From NCBI GenBank assembly GCA_002070955.1, contig MWEK01000019.1, forward strand, positions 22,179 to 86,178: a stretch of DNA of 64,000 bases, written 5' to 3'. Of the stretch, positions 16,393 through 25,468 are shown piece by piece; within the stretch, counting starts at the first letter, position 1, and each line of letters opens with the position of its first letter. The notes under the pieces are model-generated. The model worked only from the letters and a program-made list of their open reading frames with translations. It had not been told where the DNA came from and made no database searches. This stretch comes from Planctomycetes bacterium ADurb.Bin069. GTDB lineage: Bacteria; Planctomycetota; UBA8108; UBA8890; UBA8898. Position numbers and translations under genes: made by a program.

Positions 16393-16545
16393 GACGATTC
16401 CTCCCGCGCAAAAAAGTTGATGGCTTGCCGAAACCGCCCCGCGCGGTTTGGCGAAGGAGATGCTACGGCCCGCGGCTTTCGGGAGCAAGGGGGCGCCGCG
16501 GCCTCCCGCGCGGCGCCCCCTCCCCCGCTTTCGGCGCGCGGATCC

Positions 16546-19062
16546 TCACGCCTTCGGCGCGTACCGCATCTCCTTGACGTCGATGACGCCGGACTTGACC
16601 CGCAGGAAGGGCTTGCCGTCCTTGACGCCGACGGTGCCGTAGCCCGTGGCGCAGGCGAAGAACGAGTGGAAGTCGCCCTTGATCGAGGGCGCCAGATAGA
16701 AGATTTTATCCACCGCATCGTAGCGCGCGCCCGTCAGGCCTTGGAGAAGGCCGTAGGACGCCAGCGCGCGCGCGTACCAGTGCCCGCACTCGTACTCGTT
16801 GAAGGGGTTGCGGACGCGGCCGTCGTACCGGTCGCGGCAGACCCGGACGATGTCCAGGCCCTTCTCGACGGCGCCCATGAGCATCAAGTGCGACGCCACT
16901 TGGTACTCGATGCCGGTCCAGACCTCGTCGCTGTAGACGAAGGGCAGGGAGAGCTTTCCGCCCTTGGGCCAGGTGCAAAGCAGCAGCCCCCCTTCGCCGC
17001 CGCAGGCGAACGACGGCCGCTGCGGGTTGGCGTGGGCCGCGAGGTCGCGCTTCAGGTTGTGCCTGTGGACCGCGTCCAGGTGCGCCGCGACCTTGCCGGC
17101 GTCGAGGAAGGCATCGATGCCGCACATGGCGGCGATCCACGCCCCCAGGACGCCGTCCGAAAGACAGCCCGCCCCGTACTGATACTTGGGCCCCTCCTTC
17201 TTGAGCAGCTCCAGAGCCTCGGGCGAGTAGCCGGCGTGGAACATGGGCACGTCGAGCGGGCTCCCGGCCCGGAGGTTCTCCCATTCGATCTTTTGGATGA
17301 AGTACTCGCCGTTGAAGAGCTCGGACTCCATGTACGCCGCGCCCTTCCGGAGGAGCGAAGCATAGCGGGACACATCGTCTCCGAGGGCCGTGCCCATGGC
17401 GACGGCGGCCTTGAGCGCGCCGAGGTAGAAGCTCGTGCACATCCCGTCCGGCCCCCAGAACTCGATGTCGTAGGTGTTGTGGTGAGGCTCCCTGAGGAAG
17501 CCGAGTTCGTCGGGATCCCACGTTCGTTGGCAATAGTCCAGGCTCGCCTTGACCTTGGGCCACAGGCGCGCGAGCCAGGCGCTGTCGCCGCTCACGCGCC
17601 ATTCGCGGTGGACCTTCATGATGCCGCCGAGCTGCCCGTCGGCCGCGGCGTGGAAATCGTGCACGGTCGGCCTGATGGGGAGCGAGGTCCGGAATACCTG
17701 ATGACCCTCCGCGTTTTGGGAGACCTCGAACTCGGTCTCCCGCAGGGTGCGCTCGAGCGCCGGGAAAAGGTGCGGAAGCGCCTGGGCGTAGTTCCACACG
17801 TGGGTGCAGGATCCGTAGCAGCAGCCCCGGCTGTCCGAGCAGCCCTCGAAGCACCACAGCCGGCCGTCGGCCTGGCGGAGCACCGTCGGGGACTTGAGGA
17901 TCGTGAGGTTGGCGGCAACGGCTTCGATGACCTCGGGCGGCAGGCTCGAGTCGTAAAACGTGTCGCTGAACGCCCGGCTCTTCCGGCGCAGTTCGCGGTA
18001 GTTCGCGCGCCAGTAGTCGGCGACGGCGTCGACGTTCGCGAACTTGCCGGCGTACCAAGGCACGTGCGTGGTTTTCGGCGCGTCTTCAGCGGTCTCCGGG
18101 TCCTTGCCGAGCCTGAGGCCGCTTGCGCCCGTGTACCACGCGAGCCTGACCTCGATCGTCTTGGTCTTGTGGGCTCCGAGGGTGAAGGGCACGAAGATCG
18201 TCGCTCCCGGCGCGCCCCGATCGATGGGCGCGCGCTCGTAGCACGCGCCGGCGGCGATATCGTTCCACGCCATCGTGAGCGGGTCCCACCACCCGCCGCG
18301 GAACCAGACGCAGTTGACCTTGGCCTGGTCGTCGGAGACGGTGAAGCTGAACTCGGTCTTGTCGGCGGGTTTGTCGGCGGAGCCTTCCTCCCAGAGCACG
18401 AACCCGCCGGGCACGGCGCGGATGCCGTGGCTGTCCTTGCCGGCGGCGATGAAGTTGCGCGCGTTGAAGGAGAAGACGCATTCCGCATCAGCGCCGCCGT
18501 TGTTGGTGAAGCGGTACTCCAGGGCCGCCGCGGGGAGGCTCGAGTTGTCGGCATCGCCCGGAATGAACGGGCTCCAGCCCTCGATCTGGACGCCCACGGG
18601 AAGCGCCCGGTCGGCGAACTTGATGCGCCCGAAGGGAAAGCGGGCCGTGAAGGACGGATTGGCGAGGCGCGGCAGGCCGTAGCTCTTCCCCGCGGCGCCG
18701 TTGCCGGTCCCCGGATTGCCGAAGATTTTCCACGCGGGCACGGGGCCCTCCAGGATCCGTGCCACGGGAGATGCGCCCTTGACGGCTAGGGCCGCGAAAA
18801 CGCAAGGCTCGTTGAAAACTTCGGGCGCGTGACGGACGGAGAGGTGCGACAGGGCGCCCGTTCCCTCCAGACAGACCATGCCGGCGCCGATGCCCCCCAA
18901 GGGGAAGGCGACGCGAGTGAGGCGGTCGCCCGCGTACGAACCGTTGTACTTGCGCGTGAAGCGTGCGGGACGCGCCGACGCGGCGGCGGCCAGGTCGGCG
19001 GCGCCGAAGAGCACGGCGAGGGCCAGCGCGGCCAGGCGGATAGGACGGGCATGGACGAACAT
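16546..19062 (-). CDS. secreted GH116-like glycosidase (DUF608)
   Basis: An 838-residue secreted protein. After the signal peptide (ends near DLAAAASA) comes the GH116 N-terminal beta domain, with RVAFPLGGIGAGMVCLEGTG and a WSPFIPGDADNSSLP strand, then the DUF608 (alpha/alpha)6 barrel: GSCTHVWNYAQALPHLFP, a Tyr/Asp-rich HNTYDIEFWGPDGMCTSFY region, and GIEYQVASHLM near the end. These are the segments that carry the nucleophile and acid/base in characterised GH116 beta-glucosidases and glucosylceramidases. AAGGAGGT precedes ATG 19062. Likely action is on beta-linked glucose, xylose or N-acetylglucosamine outside the cytoplasm. It heads a minus-strand pair with the GH172-like gene. Confidence 0.85.
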   Translation of the reverse strand: MFVHARPIRLAALALAVLFGAADLAAAASARPARFTRKYNGSYAGDRLTRVAFPLGGIGAGMVCLEGTGALSHLSVRHAPEVFNEPCVFAALAVKGASPVARILEGPVPAWKIFGNPGTGNGAAGKSYGLPRLANPSFTARFPFGRIKFADRALPVGVQIEGWSPFIPGDADNSSLPAAALEYRFTNNGGADAECVFSFNARNFIAAGKDSHGIRAVPGGFVLWEEGSADKPADKTEFSFTVSDDQAKVNCVWFRGGWWDPLTMAWNDIAAGACYERAPIDRGAPGATIFVPFTLGAHKTKTIEVRLAWYTGASGLRLGKDPETAEDAPKTTHVPWYAGKFANVDAVADYWRANYRELRRKSRAFSDTFYDSSLPPEVIEAVAANLTILKSPTVLRQADGRLWCFEGCSDSRGCCYGSCTHVWNYAQALPHLFPALERTLRETEFEVSQNAEGHQVFRTSLPIRPTVHDFHAAADGQLGGIMKVHREWRVSGDSAWLARLWPKVKASLDYCQRTWDPDELGFLREPHHNTYDIEFWGPDGMCTSFYLGALKAAVAMGTALGDDVSRYASLLRKGAAYMESELFNGEYFIQKIEWENLRAGSPLDVPMFHAGYSPEALELLKKEGPKYQYGAGCLSDGVLGAWIAAMCGIDAFLDAGKVAAHLDAVHRHNLKRDLAAHANPQRPSFACGGEGGLLLCTWPKGGKLSLPFVYSDEVWTGIEYQVASHLMLMGAVEKGLDIVRVCRDRYDGRVRNPFNEYECGHWYARALASYGLLQGLTGARYDAVDKIFYLAPSIKGDFHSFFACATGYGTVGVKDGKPFLRVKSGVIDVKEMRYAPKA

Positions 19063-19237
19063 GAGTACCTCCTTGGATCCACGGACTCAACCGGAAGCCG
19101 GCGTCTCTCGCCGGCCTGATCCTTTATCGTAAGCCGGGACGGCCGGCCGCGTCCATTACGGCGTTGACGGGGCGCGTATGTAGACATTTTCACCCATTCG
19201 GCCTTCGGTCGACGGGCGCGACCGGGGAGAATATTTC

Positions 19238-19265
19238 TTGAGGCCCCGCCGGAATGTGCTATCAT
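19238..19265 (+). promoter_or_regulatory. candidate promoter for the ICMT-like gene
   Basis: TTGAGG (19238-19243) and TATCAT (19260-19265) have a 16-base spacer, 55 bases before ATG 19321. The region is locally AT-richer than its surroundings. Confidence 0.4.
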
Positions 19266-19320
19266 TCCGCGCAAAGCCGCGGCGGAGGATGCCGCGCTTA
19301 GGTCGGAACGAGTTCCGTTT

Positions 19321-20061
19321 ATGTCCCTCAGAGGGTTGCTTTGCTCCCAGGGCGAGTGGATGTTCAAGCAGCGGAGTTGGCTTCCGCTCCTGCTTGTACC
19401 CTTTGCCGCGTTGGCGTTCACGCAGTACTCCTACCTGGGCGGCAGCCGCGTGCTCGATGGCCTCTGGTCCCTCGGCTGCGTGCTCGTGTGCCTGGCCGGG
19501 CTGGCGATTCGCGCGGCCACGACGGGCACGACGCCGCGGCGCACCTCGGGGCGCAACACGAAGGGGCAAGTCGCCGACGAGCTCAACACCACCGGCATGT
19601 ATTCGATCGTCAGGAACCCGCTCTACCTCGGGAACTTCCTCATGGGGCTCGGGCCGGCGCTCTTTTTCCACTCGTGGTGGCTGCCCACGTTGTACACCGT
19701 CGTCTTCTGGGCGTATTACGGGTGCATCGTTTTGGCCGAGGAGAAGTTCCTGCGCGAGAAGTTCGGCGCCGCCTACATCGAGTATACGAAAAAGACGCCG
19801 GCGTTTCTGCCGCGCCTGCGGGGCTGGCGTCCGCCCGCCCTGCCCTTTTCCTTCAGAACGGTCCTGAAGCGCGAGTATCAGACCGCCTTCGGCGCGGCGA
19901 TGATTTTTTGCTGCTTGGACGTGGCGGGGGACAGCGTCCAGGCGCGCGCGCTCGTCATCGACGTGCCCTGCATCGCGGCGCTCTGCGCCAGCGTCATGGC
20001 CTACGGGGTGTTGCGGTTCCTGCGGAAGAATACGCGGGTTCTGCACGTCGCGGGGCGCTGA
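19321..20061 (+). CDS. isoprenylcysteine carboxylmethyltransferase-like membrane methyltransferase
   Basis: A 246-residue membrane protein with about five hydrophobic segments and the ICMT/PEMT signature NTTGMYSIVRNPLYLGNFLMGLG, followed by a short helix and EEKFLREKFGAAYIEY, where the paired Glu and the RNP loop bind S-adenosylmethionine. Bacterial members methylate lipids or lipid-linked groups (for example lipid A phosphate in some lineages), so an envelope-lipid methylation role is plausible. It ends with a hydrophobic pair of segments and a basic tail. It is convergent with galM; a terminator lies between them. The substrate is unknown. Confidence 0.75.
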   Translation: MSLRGLLCSQGEWMFKQRSWLPLLLVPFAALAFTQYSYLGGSRVLDGLWSLGCVLVCLAGLAIRAATTGTTPRRTSGRNTKGQVADELNTTGMYSIVRNPLYLGNFLMGLGPALFFHSWWLPTLYTVVFWAYYGCIVLAEEKFLREKFGAAYIEYTKKTPAFLPRLRGWRPPALPFSFRTVLKREYQTAFGAAMIFCCLDVAGDSVQARALVIDVPCIAALCASVMAYGVLRFLRKNTRVLHVAGR

Positions 20062-20100
20062 GCGGCCGCCGGCCGGAACTTCCGCGGAGACGCCGACAAG

Positions 20101-20134
20101 AAAAAGGACCGCGCGGACTCCGCCTCCCGCGCGG
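20101..20134 (-). terminator. rho-independent terminator of galM
   Basis: Read on the minus strand, CCGCGCGG pairs with a second CCGCGCGG across a 10-base loop, followed by TCC and five T residues (20105-20101). It lies about 85 bases after the galM stop. Confidence 0.6.
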
Positions 20135-20217
20135 CGATGCCGGCGGCGTCGCGGCGGCCCGTGCGGTCCGGGGCCGGCTTTCCCTCGGGGCGTTGCGAAG
20201 ACCGAGGGTCGGCCGGG

Positions 20218-21348
20218 TCAACGCGTCGAGAACTTGTGCACGGTGACGTGCGTGTACCGCTCGCCCGGCCTCAGGATGACCGAGGGGAAAGCGGGCTTGT
20301 TGGGCGCGTCCGGGAAATGCTGCGTTTCCAGGCAGAAGCCGTAGTGTTTCTGGTAGCGCTTCCCGCCCTTCCCGACAACGGAGCCGTTCAGGAAGTTCCC
20401 GGAGTAGAACTGGATGCCGGGCTCGGTCGTCGAGATCTCCATGACGCGGCCGCTCGTCGGCTCGTAGACGCGCGCCGCCAGGCTGAGCTTCCCGCCGCCG
20501 CTCGTCAGGACGTAGTTGTGGTCGTAACCGCCCGGCACCTGGTCGATGCGGGCGCCGATCGCCGTCGCCGTCGTGAAATCCATGGGCGTGCCCTTGACGG
20601 GCGCCAGTTCGCCCGTCGGGATCAGGCCCGCGTCGACGGGCGTGTAGCGGTCCGCGGCCAGCATGAGCTCGTGCCCCAGGACGTCGCCGGCGCCCTGGCC
20701 CGCCAAGTTGAAGTAGCTGTGGTGGGTGAGGTTGATGGGCGTCGCCTTGTCGGTGGTGGCGCCGTAGGAGATCGACAACTCTCCCGCATCGGTGAGCATG
20801 TACGTCACGGTGCAGGCCAGGTTGCCGGGGTAGCCTTCCTCGCCGTCCTTGCTCAGGTACGAAAACTCCACTCCGCGCGCGCCGGGCGTGGTCACGGGCT
20901 TGGCCTTCCACACGACTTTATTGAAGCCCTTGACGCCGCCGTGGAGGTGATTCTCGCCATCGTTGGCCGCCAGGACGTACTCCTTGCCGTCGAGGGTGAA
21001 CTTGGCCTTCGCGATGCGGTTGCCGCAGCGGCCCACCGTGGCGCCGAAATAGGACGAGTCCTTGACCCAGCCCTCCAGCGTGTCGTAGCCGAGGGTGATG
21101 TCCGCCGCGGCGCCTTTCCTGTCGGGCACCTCCAGCGCCACGAGGATGGCGCCGAAGTCGGTGAGCACCGCCTTGACGCCTTGCGCGTTCACGAGGGTGT
21201 ACAACGAGCACTTGGTTCCATCGGGAGCCGTTCCGTAGGGCGAGATCTTGACGGCCATTGCATCGCCTCCGGGTGTGCAGGAAGTGAGGAGAACCAACAA
21301 CGCCGCCGCGGCCAGCGGCGGGAAAACGCCGAGTCCTCTCGATGCCAT
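20218..21348 (-). CDS. galM: aldose 1-epimerase, lipoprotein
   Basis: A 376-residue galactose mutarotase-family enzyme that interconverts alpha and beta anomers of aldoses. Motifs: FGATVGRCGNRIAKAKF, LHGGVKGFNKVVW, the catalytic His region NLTHHSYFNLAGQG, QFYSGNFLNGS, and the FCLETQHFPDAPN segment whose Glu is the catalytic base in known GalM. The N-terminus MASRGLGVFPPLAAAALLVLLTSC is a lipoprotein signal, so mutarotation occurs outside the cytoplasm, as in PVC polysaccharide utilisation. AAGGAG precedes ATG 21348; the open frame continues upstream to 21606 without coding character. It ends in a hairpin terminator at 20101-20134. Confidence 0.9.
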   Translation of the reverse strand: MASRGLGVFPPLAAAALLVLLTSCTPGGDAMAVKISPYGTAPDGTKCSLYTLVNAQGVKAVLTDFGAILVALEVPDRKGAAADITLGYDTLEGWVKDSSYFGATVGRCGNRIAKAKFTLDGKEYVLAANDGENHLHGGVKGFNKVVWKAKPVTTPGARGVEFSYLSKDGEEGYPGNLACTVTYMLTDAGELSISYGATTDKATPINLTHHSYFNLAGQGAGDVLGHELMLAADRYTPVDAGLIPTGELAPVKGTPMDFTTATAIGARIDQVPGGYDHNYVLTSGGGKLSLAARVYEPTSGRVMEISTTEPGIQFYSGNFLNGSVVGKGGKRYQKHYGFCLETQHFPDAPNKPAFPSVILRPGERYTHVTVHKFSTR

Positions 21349-21451
21349 CGCAAACTCCTTTGCTGCGGGTTGAGCGGGCCCGCGCCGGGCGGCGCCCTTC
21401 GCGGACGACATGATACGCGCTCCGGCGTCCGGGGACAAGAGGGTGCGGCAT

Positions 21452-22651
21452 TCAGCGCCGGCGTTTCCCGAGCTCCTGGACGAACGCGGCCATCCGGCGC
21501 GTGGCTTCCTTGATCGCCTCGATGTCCGTGGCGTAGGAGCAGCGCAGGAAGCCCTCGCCCGAGGGGCCGAAGGCGCTTCCGGGGATGCAGGCCACGTTCT
21601 GCTCATCGAGCAGCCGCAGCGCGAAATCCTTCGAGCTCAGGCCGCGGCCGCCGATGTAGGGAAAGACGTAGAACGCGCCGTTCGGCGTCGGGCACGGGAG
21701 GTTCATGGCGTTGAGCTCGGCGCAGATGAAATTGCGGCGCTGCGCATACGAGGCGCGCATCGCTTCGGTGTCGGAGGGGCTCTTCAAGGCTTCGATGGCG
21801 GCCTTCTGGCTCAGGATCGGCGCGCACATCATGGTGTACTGGTGGATCTTCATCATGGCTTCGCTCAGGTCGGGCGGCGCGCAGGCGTACCCCAGCCTGA
21901 AGCCGGTCATGGCCCAGCCCTTGGAGAAGCCATGGAGGAAGATCGTCCGCTCCTTCATGCCGGGCTCCGCGGCGATGCTCGCGCGCTCGCCCGCATAGGT
22001 GAGCTCGGAGTAGATTTCGTCGGTGATGAGGAGCAGGTCGCGTTCCTTGACGAACGCGGCGATCTCGCGCGCATCGGCGGCCGTGAGCGTCGCGCCGGTC
22101 GGGTTGGTCGGGAAGTTGACGAGGAGCGCCTTGGTCCGCGGCGTGGCGTGCTTCCTGAGCAGGGCGCCCGTGAGTCTGAAGCCGTTCTCGGGCGATGTCG
22201 GCACGGCCCGGGGCACGCCGTGCGCCATGACGATCTCCGGGGCGTAGCTGACGAAGCACGGTTCGTGGTACAGGATCTCGTCGCCGGGCTCGATCACGGC
22301 CCTGAGGGCGAGGTCCAGCGCCTCGCTGACGCCCACGGTGACGAGGATCTCGGTCTCGGGGTCGTAGCGGACGCCGAAGGCGCGGCCGATATAGTCGGCG
22401 ATGGCGCGCCTGAGGCCCGGCAGTCCGCGGTTCGAGGTGTACGTCGTGGCGCCGCGGTCCAGGGCGTAGATCGAGGACTCTCGAATCCTCCAGGGCGTGA
22501 CGAAGTCCGGTTCGCCGATGCCGAGGCTGATGACGCCGGCGCGGGCGCTCACGATATCGAAGAAATCCCGGATTCCGGAACGGGGGAGGCCCCGAATGTG
22601 CCTCGCGACGCGATCAGGAGACCTGGAGCCGCTCATCCTTGTGGTCCGCAT
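21452..22651 (-). CDS. class I/II PLP aminotransferase (YugH-like)
   Basis: A 399-residue fold-type I aminotransferase. Motifs: LGIGEPDF near the N-terminus, YTSNRGLPGLRRAIADY, LVNFPTNPTG, DEIYSELTY, the PLP lysine Lys244 in HGFSKGWAMTGFRLGY, and FLRCSYATD near the C-terminus with the substrate-carboxylate Arg. Related proteins act on aspartate, aromatic or other amino acids. Its 5' end overlaps the stop of the Lrp/AsnC gene by 38 bases if ATG 22651 is used, or by 23 bases with the ATG at 22636. The regulator-aminotransferase pairing recalls the yugG-yugH arrangement in Bacillus. The amino-acid specificity is not determinable. Confidence 0.86.
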   Translation of the reverse strand: MRTTRMSGSRSPDRVARHIRGLPRSGIRDFFDIVSARAGVISLGIGEPDFVTPWRIRESSIYALDRGATTYTSNRGLPGLRRAIADYIGRAFGVRYDPETEILVTVGVSEALDLALRAVIEPGDEILYHEPCFVSYAPEIVMAHGVPRAVPTSPENGFRLTGALLRKHATPRTKALLVNFPTNPTGATLTAADAREIAAFVKERDLLLITDEIYSELTYAGERASIAAEPGMKERTIFLHGFSKGWAMTGFRLGYACAPPDLSEAMMKIHQYTMMCAPILSQKAAIEALKSPSDTEAMRASYAQRRNFICAELNAMNLPCPTPNGAFYVFPYIGGRGLSSKDFALRLLDEQNVACIPGSAFGPSGEGFLRCSYATDIEAIKEATRRMAAFVQELGKRRR

Positions 22652-23090
22652 GCATGAGGACGCCCTGGTCCTTGTAGACCTTGAGCATGAAATGCGTCGA
22701 GGTGGAGAGGACGCCCTCGATGGTCGCGAGTTTCTCGCTGACGAAGAGCGCCACGTCCTTCAGGTTCTCGCCCTTGACGAAGGCGAGCAGGTCGTAGGAG
22801 CCCGACATCAGGAACAGCGAGTCGACCTCGGGGAACTTGCTGATCCGGGTGGCGATGCGGTCGAAGCCCCCCTCCCGCTCGGGCGTGATCTTGACCTCGA
22901 TCACGGCGCGGACGCGGTCCAGGTCCAGGTCGTCCTCGTTGACGATGGCCTGGTAGCCGCGGATGATGCCCTTCTTCTCGTAGGCGGCGATGCGGTCCTT
23001 GACCTCCTTCTCCGAGATGCCGAGCATCTTGGCGAGATTTTTCGGCGACTCGAGCGCGTTCTTGCGGAGCAGCTTCAAGAGTTCATCCAT
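22614..23090 (-). CDS. Lrp/AsnC-family transcriptional regulator
   Basis: A 158-residue one-component regulator: N-terminal winged helix (residues 1-60, LAKMLGISEKEVKDRIAAYEKKG as the HTH) and a RAM/ligand-binding domain (IEVKITPEREGGFDRIATRI, MSGSYDLLAFVKG, TSTHFMLKVYKDQG). It would bind an amino acid and control its own gene and the overlapping aminotransferase. The start at 23090 has GGGAGAA upstream; the frame is open to 23309 but low-complexity. A perfect 16-bp palindrome fills the spacer of its candidate promoter, consistent with autoregulation. Confidence 0.88.
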   Translation of the reverse strand: MDELLKLLRKNALESPKNLAKMLGISEKEVKDRIAAYEKKGIIRGYQAIVNEDDLDLDRVRAVIEVKITPEREGGFDRIATRISKFPEVDSLFLMSGSYDLLAFVKGENLKDVALFVSEKLATIEGVLSTSTHFMLKVYKDQGVLMHADHKDERLQVS

Positions 23091-23125
23091 GGCCGTTCTC
23101 CCGGGTAGGGGACCGAAGGCTATCG

Positions 23126-23154
23126 TTTGTACCGGTTCCGGAACCGGGGCGCAA
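23126..23154 (-). promoter_or_regulatory. promoter with palindromic operator upstream of the lrp-like gene
   Basis: On the minus strand TTGCGC (23154-23149) and TACAAA (23131-23126) are 17 bases apart. The spacer contains the perfect palindrome CCGGTTCCGGAACCGG (23132-23147), about 42 bases before the start codon. A dimeric or multimeric regulator bound here would block RNA polymerase. The promoter assignment is inferred; the palindrome is exact. Confidence 0.5.
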
Positions 23155-23378
23155 CAGGGCGCGCGGACCGGGCCGGGTGCGCGTCCGCCCGCCCGGCTTT
23201 CACCACCGTTCAGCGCGGCGCACCGCCGCGGACCCCGGTGGGGCTGGTTTCGGCCGCGCTCGTCGCCCGCGGAAAATCCCGCCGCGGCCGTTGACGCCGG
23301 GCGCTTCAAGCGCCGAACGGCCCGGAGTTCCGCGGCGCCTGACCGGCCGAACGTTGCGCTCCTGTGGCGCGGCCCCGA

Positions 23379-25268
23379 TCAAGCCGGCGGGTTTTCCGCC
23401 GGGCGGCGCTCGGCGCGCCACGCCGTCAGGTGGGCGCGGAAGATCGCGCCGTATTCGGCGTTCTTGCGCTCGCCGATGCCGTGGATGGCCAGGAAGTCCT
23501 CGGGCGTCTCCGGCTTGAGGCGCGCCAGCTCGCGCAGAGTCGCGTCCCCGAAGACCATGTAAGGCGGGATGTCGCGCGCCTTGGCGAGGGAAAGGCGCAG
23601 GGCGCGCAGCGACTCGAAGAGCTCGCGGTCGACTCCGTCCCAGGAGCGCAGCGCGGCCGCGGCGCGTTTCGCCTTCGGGGCCGCGGCGGCGGGCGGCGCG
23701 ATGAGCCGCGGCGCCGCCTGGCCGCGGATCACGCGCCAGCCCAGGGGCGTGACCTTGAGCGTGCCCCATTCCTCGTCCTTCTCCAGACAGCCCTGAGAGA
23801 CGAGCTGGTCGATCCAGAGCCGCACCTGTTTCTCCTCATGCTCCTTGAGAAGCCCGTGCGTGCTGAGGCGGTCATGGCCGTTGGCGGCGATCTTCGCTTC
23901 GCGCGCCCCCGTGAGCACCGCGGCGGTGTACTGGGCGCCGAAACGTTCCTGCAAGCGGACGACGCAGCAGAGGATCTTCTGCCCCGTGACCAGGGCGTCC
24001 TCCATGAGGACGATCTCGCCCAGGCACGCATCGCAGGCGCCGCAGTCGTCGCCCGCGAGCGTCTGGCCGAAGTACTCCGAGAGCAGCCGGTGGCGGCACG
24101 CGACGCCCGTCGCGTAGGCGTACATGTCGGCGAGCTTGCGGCGCTGCGTCCGGGCGGACTCGCCGTCACCGTCGCCCAGGATCAGGAGCCAGGTGGCGTA
24201 GTCGCCGCCGCCGTAGAACACGGTGCACTCGGCCTCCAGGCCGTCGCGGCCGGCGCGGCCGCTCTCCTGCTGGTAGCATTCCAGCGACTTGGGAAGCCCC
24301 GTGTGAATCACGAACCGCACGTCCGGCTTGTCGATGCCCATGCCGAAGGCCACGGTCGCGACGATGATGTCGATCTCGTCGTTGCTGAAGGCGTCCTGGT
24401 TGCGGTGGCGGACGTCGTCGTCCAGGCCGGCATGATAGGGCCGGACGCGAAAGCCGCGCTTGGCGAGCGCCGCGCAGACGGACTCGACCTCCTTGCGGGT
24501 GATGCAGTAAACGATGCCGGACCGGCCGCGGTGTCGCGCGAGCGCCTCCTCCAGTTGCGCGAACCGCGCCGCGCCGCGTTCCCGCGGGCGCACGCGGTAC
24601 AAGAGATTGGGCCGATCGAAGGTGCCCACCAGGACGGACGGATCCCTCAGGGCGAGCTCGGACACAATGTCGTCCCTGACGCGCGGCGTGGCCGTGGCGG
24701 TGTAGGCGTGGACCCCCGCGCGCGGGAAGCGCTCCTTGAGCAGGCGCAGGGCCCGGTATTCCGGGCGGAAGTCGTGGCCCCAGTGGCTGATGCAATGCGC
24801 CTCGTCGATGGCGAAGAAGGCCACGCGCGCCGCGGCGAGGAACTCGAGGAAGCTCGGCATGACGAGCCGCTCGGGCGCGGCGTAGAGGAGCTTGAGTTCT
24901 CCGCGGCGCGCCCGCGCGACGACCTCGTGATGTTCTTCCGGAGCCTGGGCGCTGTGGAGGCAGCCGGCCGGGACGCCGTTCGCGGCCAGGGCGTCGACCT
25001 GATCCTTCATGAGCGAAATCAGGGGCGAGACGACGACGGCCGTGCCGTCCATGAGGAGCGCCGGCGCTTGGAAGCAGAGCGACTTGCCGCCGCCCGTCGG
25101 GAGGACGACGAGGGAGTCGCGGCCCGCGAGAACGCTCGCCATGGCCTCGCGCTGGAGCGGCAGGAAATCCTCGTAGCCCCAGTAGCGCGCGAGGACTTCG
25201 CGCAGGGGGGCCTCCGGCGCGGCGCTCCGGCGGGCGGCGGCGTTGTCGCACGCAACCTCATTTCTCAT
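23379..25268 (-). CDS. recQ: ATP-dependent DNA helicase RecQ
   Basis: A 629-residue superfamily 2 3'-to-5' helicase acting in recombination and fork repair. Walker A LPTGGGKS (about 56-63), DEAH box (155-158), the RecQ aromatic-rich loop FFAIDEAHCISHWGHDFR, motif IV-VI with FGMGIDKPDVRFVIHTGLPKS and QQESGRAGRDG, a zinc-binding region with C-x16-C-x2-C-x2-C, the RQC winged helix, and a C-terminal HRDC domain (SLAKARDIPPYMVFGDATL, LAIHGIGERKNAEYG). The length matches full bacterial RecQ. The start codon ATG at 25268 has a weak ribosome site. It is divergent from proS. Confidence 0.95.
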   Translation of the reverse strand: MRNEVACDNAAARRSAAPEAPLREVLARYWGYEDFLPLQREAMASVLAGRDSLVVLPTGGGKSLCFQAPALLMDGTAVVVSPLISLMKDQVDALAANGVPAGCLHSAQAPEEHHEVVARARRGELKLLYAAPERLVMPSFLEFLAAARVAFFAIDEAHCISHWGHDFRPEYRALRLLKERFPRAGVHAYTATATPRVRDDIVSELALRDPSVLVGTFDRPNLLYRVRPRERGAARFAQLEEALARHRGRSGIVYCITRKEVESVCAALAKRGFRVRPYHAGLDDDVRHRNQDAFSNDEIDIIVATVAFGMGIDKPDVRFVIHTGLPKSLECYQQESGRAGRDGLEAECTVFYGGGDYATWLLILGDGDGESARTQRRKLADMYAYATGVACRHRLLSEYFGQTLAGDDCGACDACLGEIVLMEDALVTGQKILCCVVRLQERFGAQYTAAVLTGAREAKIAANGHDRLSTHGLLKEHEEKQVRLWIDQLVSQGCLEKDEEWGTLKVTPLGWRVIRGQAAPRLIAPPAAAAPKAKRAAAALRSWDGVDRELFESLRALRLSLAKARDIPPYMVFGDATLRELARLKPETPEDFLAIHGIGERKNAEYGAIFRAHLTAWRAERRPAENPPA

Positions 25269-25373
25269 GGCAGACGATCAGCAAGCTCCATGCCGGCGTA
25301 CGGCCCGCTATTGTGGAGACTCGATCCCGGTCTTGCAAGCCGGCGCCCCGGCGGGCGGCGCGGCCGGGCCGGA

Positions 25374-25437
25374 TTGACTTTTAAGCCCCGCAACGCTACG
25401 TTTGCGTAACACGCCTCCCGGACGCCCTCGGGGAGGC
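25374..25437 (+). promoter_or_regulatory. candidate proS promoter and leader hairpin
   Basis: TTGACT (25374-25379) is a 5/6 match to -35; TACGTT (25397-25402) at 17-base spacing is a weak -10. Just after it, 25413-25420 pairs with 25429-25437 (GCCTCCCG against CGGGGAGGC, one bulged G) to form a leader hairpin 30 bases before the start. No T-box features were found. Confidence 0.3.
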
Positions 25438-25468
25438 GGGGTCCCCGTTGCTTCGGAAGGAGCCGCCC

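Noticed and set aside
15415..18789. Plus-strand open frame of about 1124 codons through GH172 and GH116
   Set aside because: Composition is Ala/Val/Arg/Gly-rich and it lies opposite two genes with clear domains and strong ribosome sites.
25270..25468. T-box or amino-acid-sensing riboswitch in front of proS
   Set aside because: No specifier loop, T-box sequence or antiterminator pairing could be found; only one simple hairpin is present.
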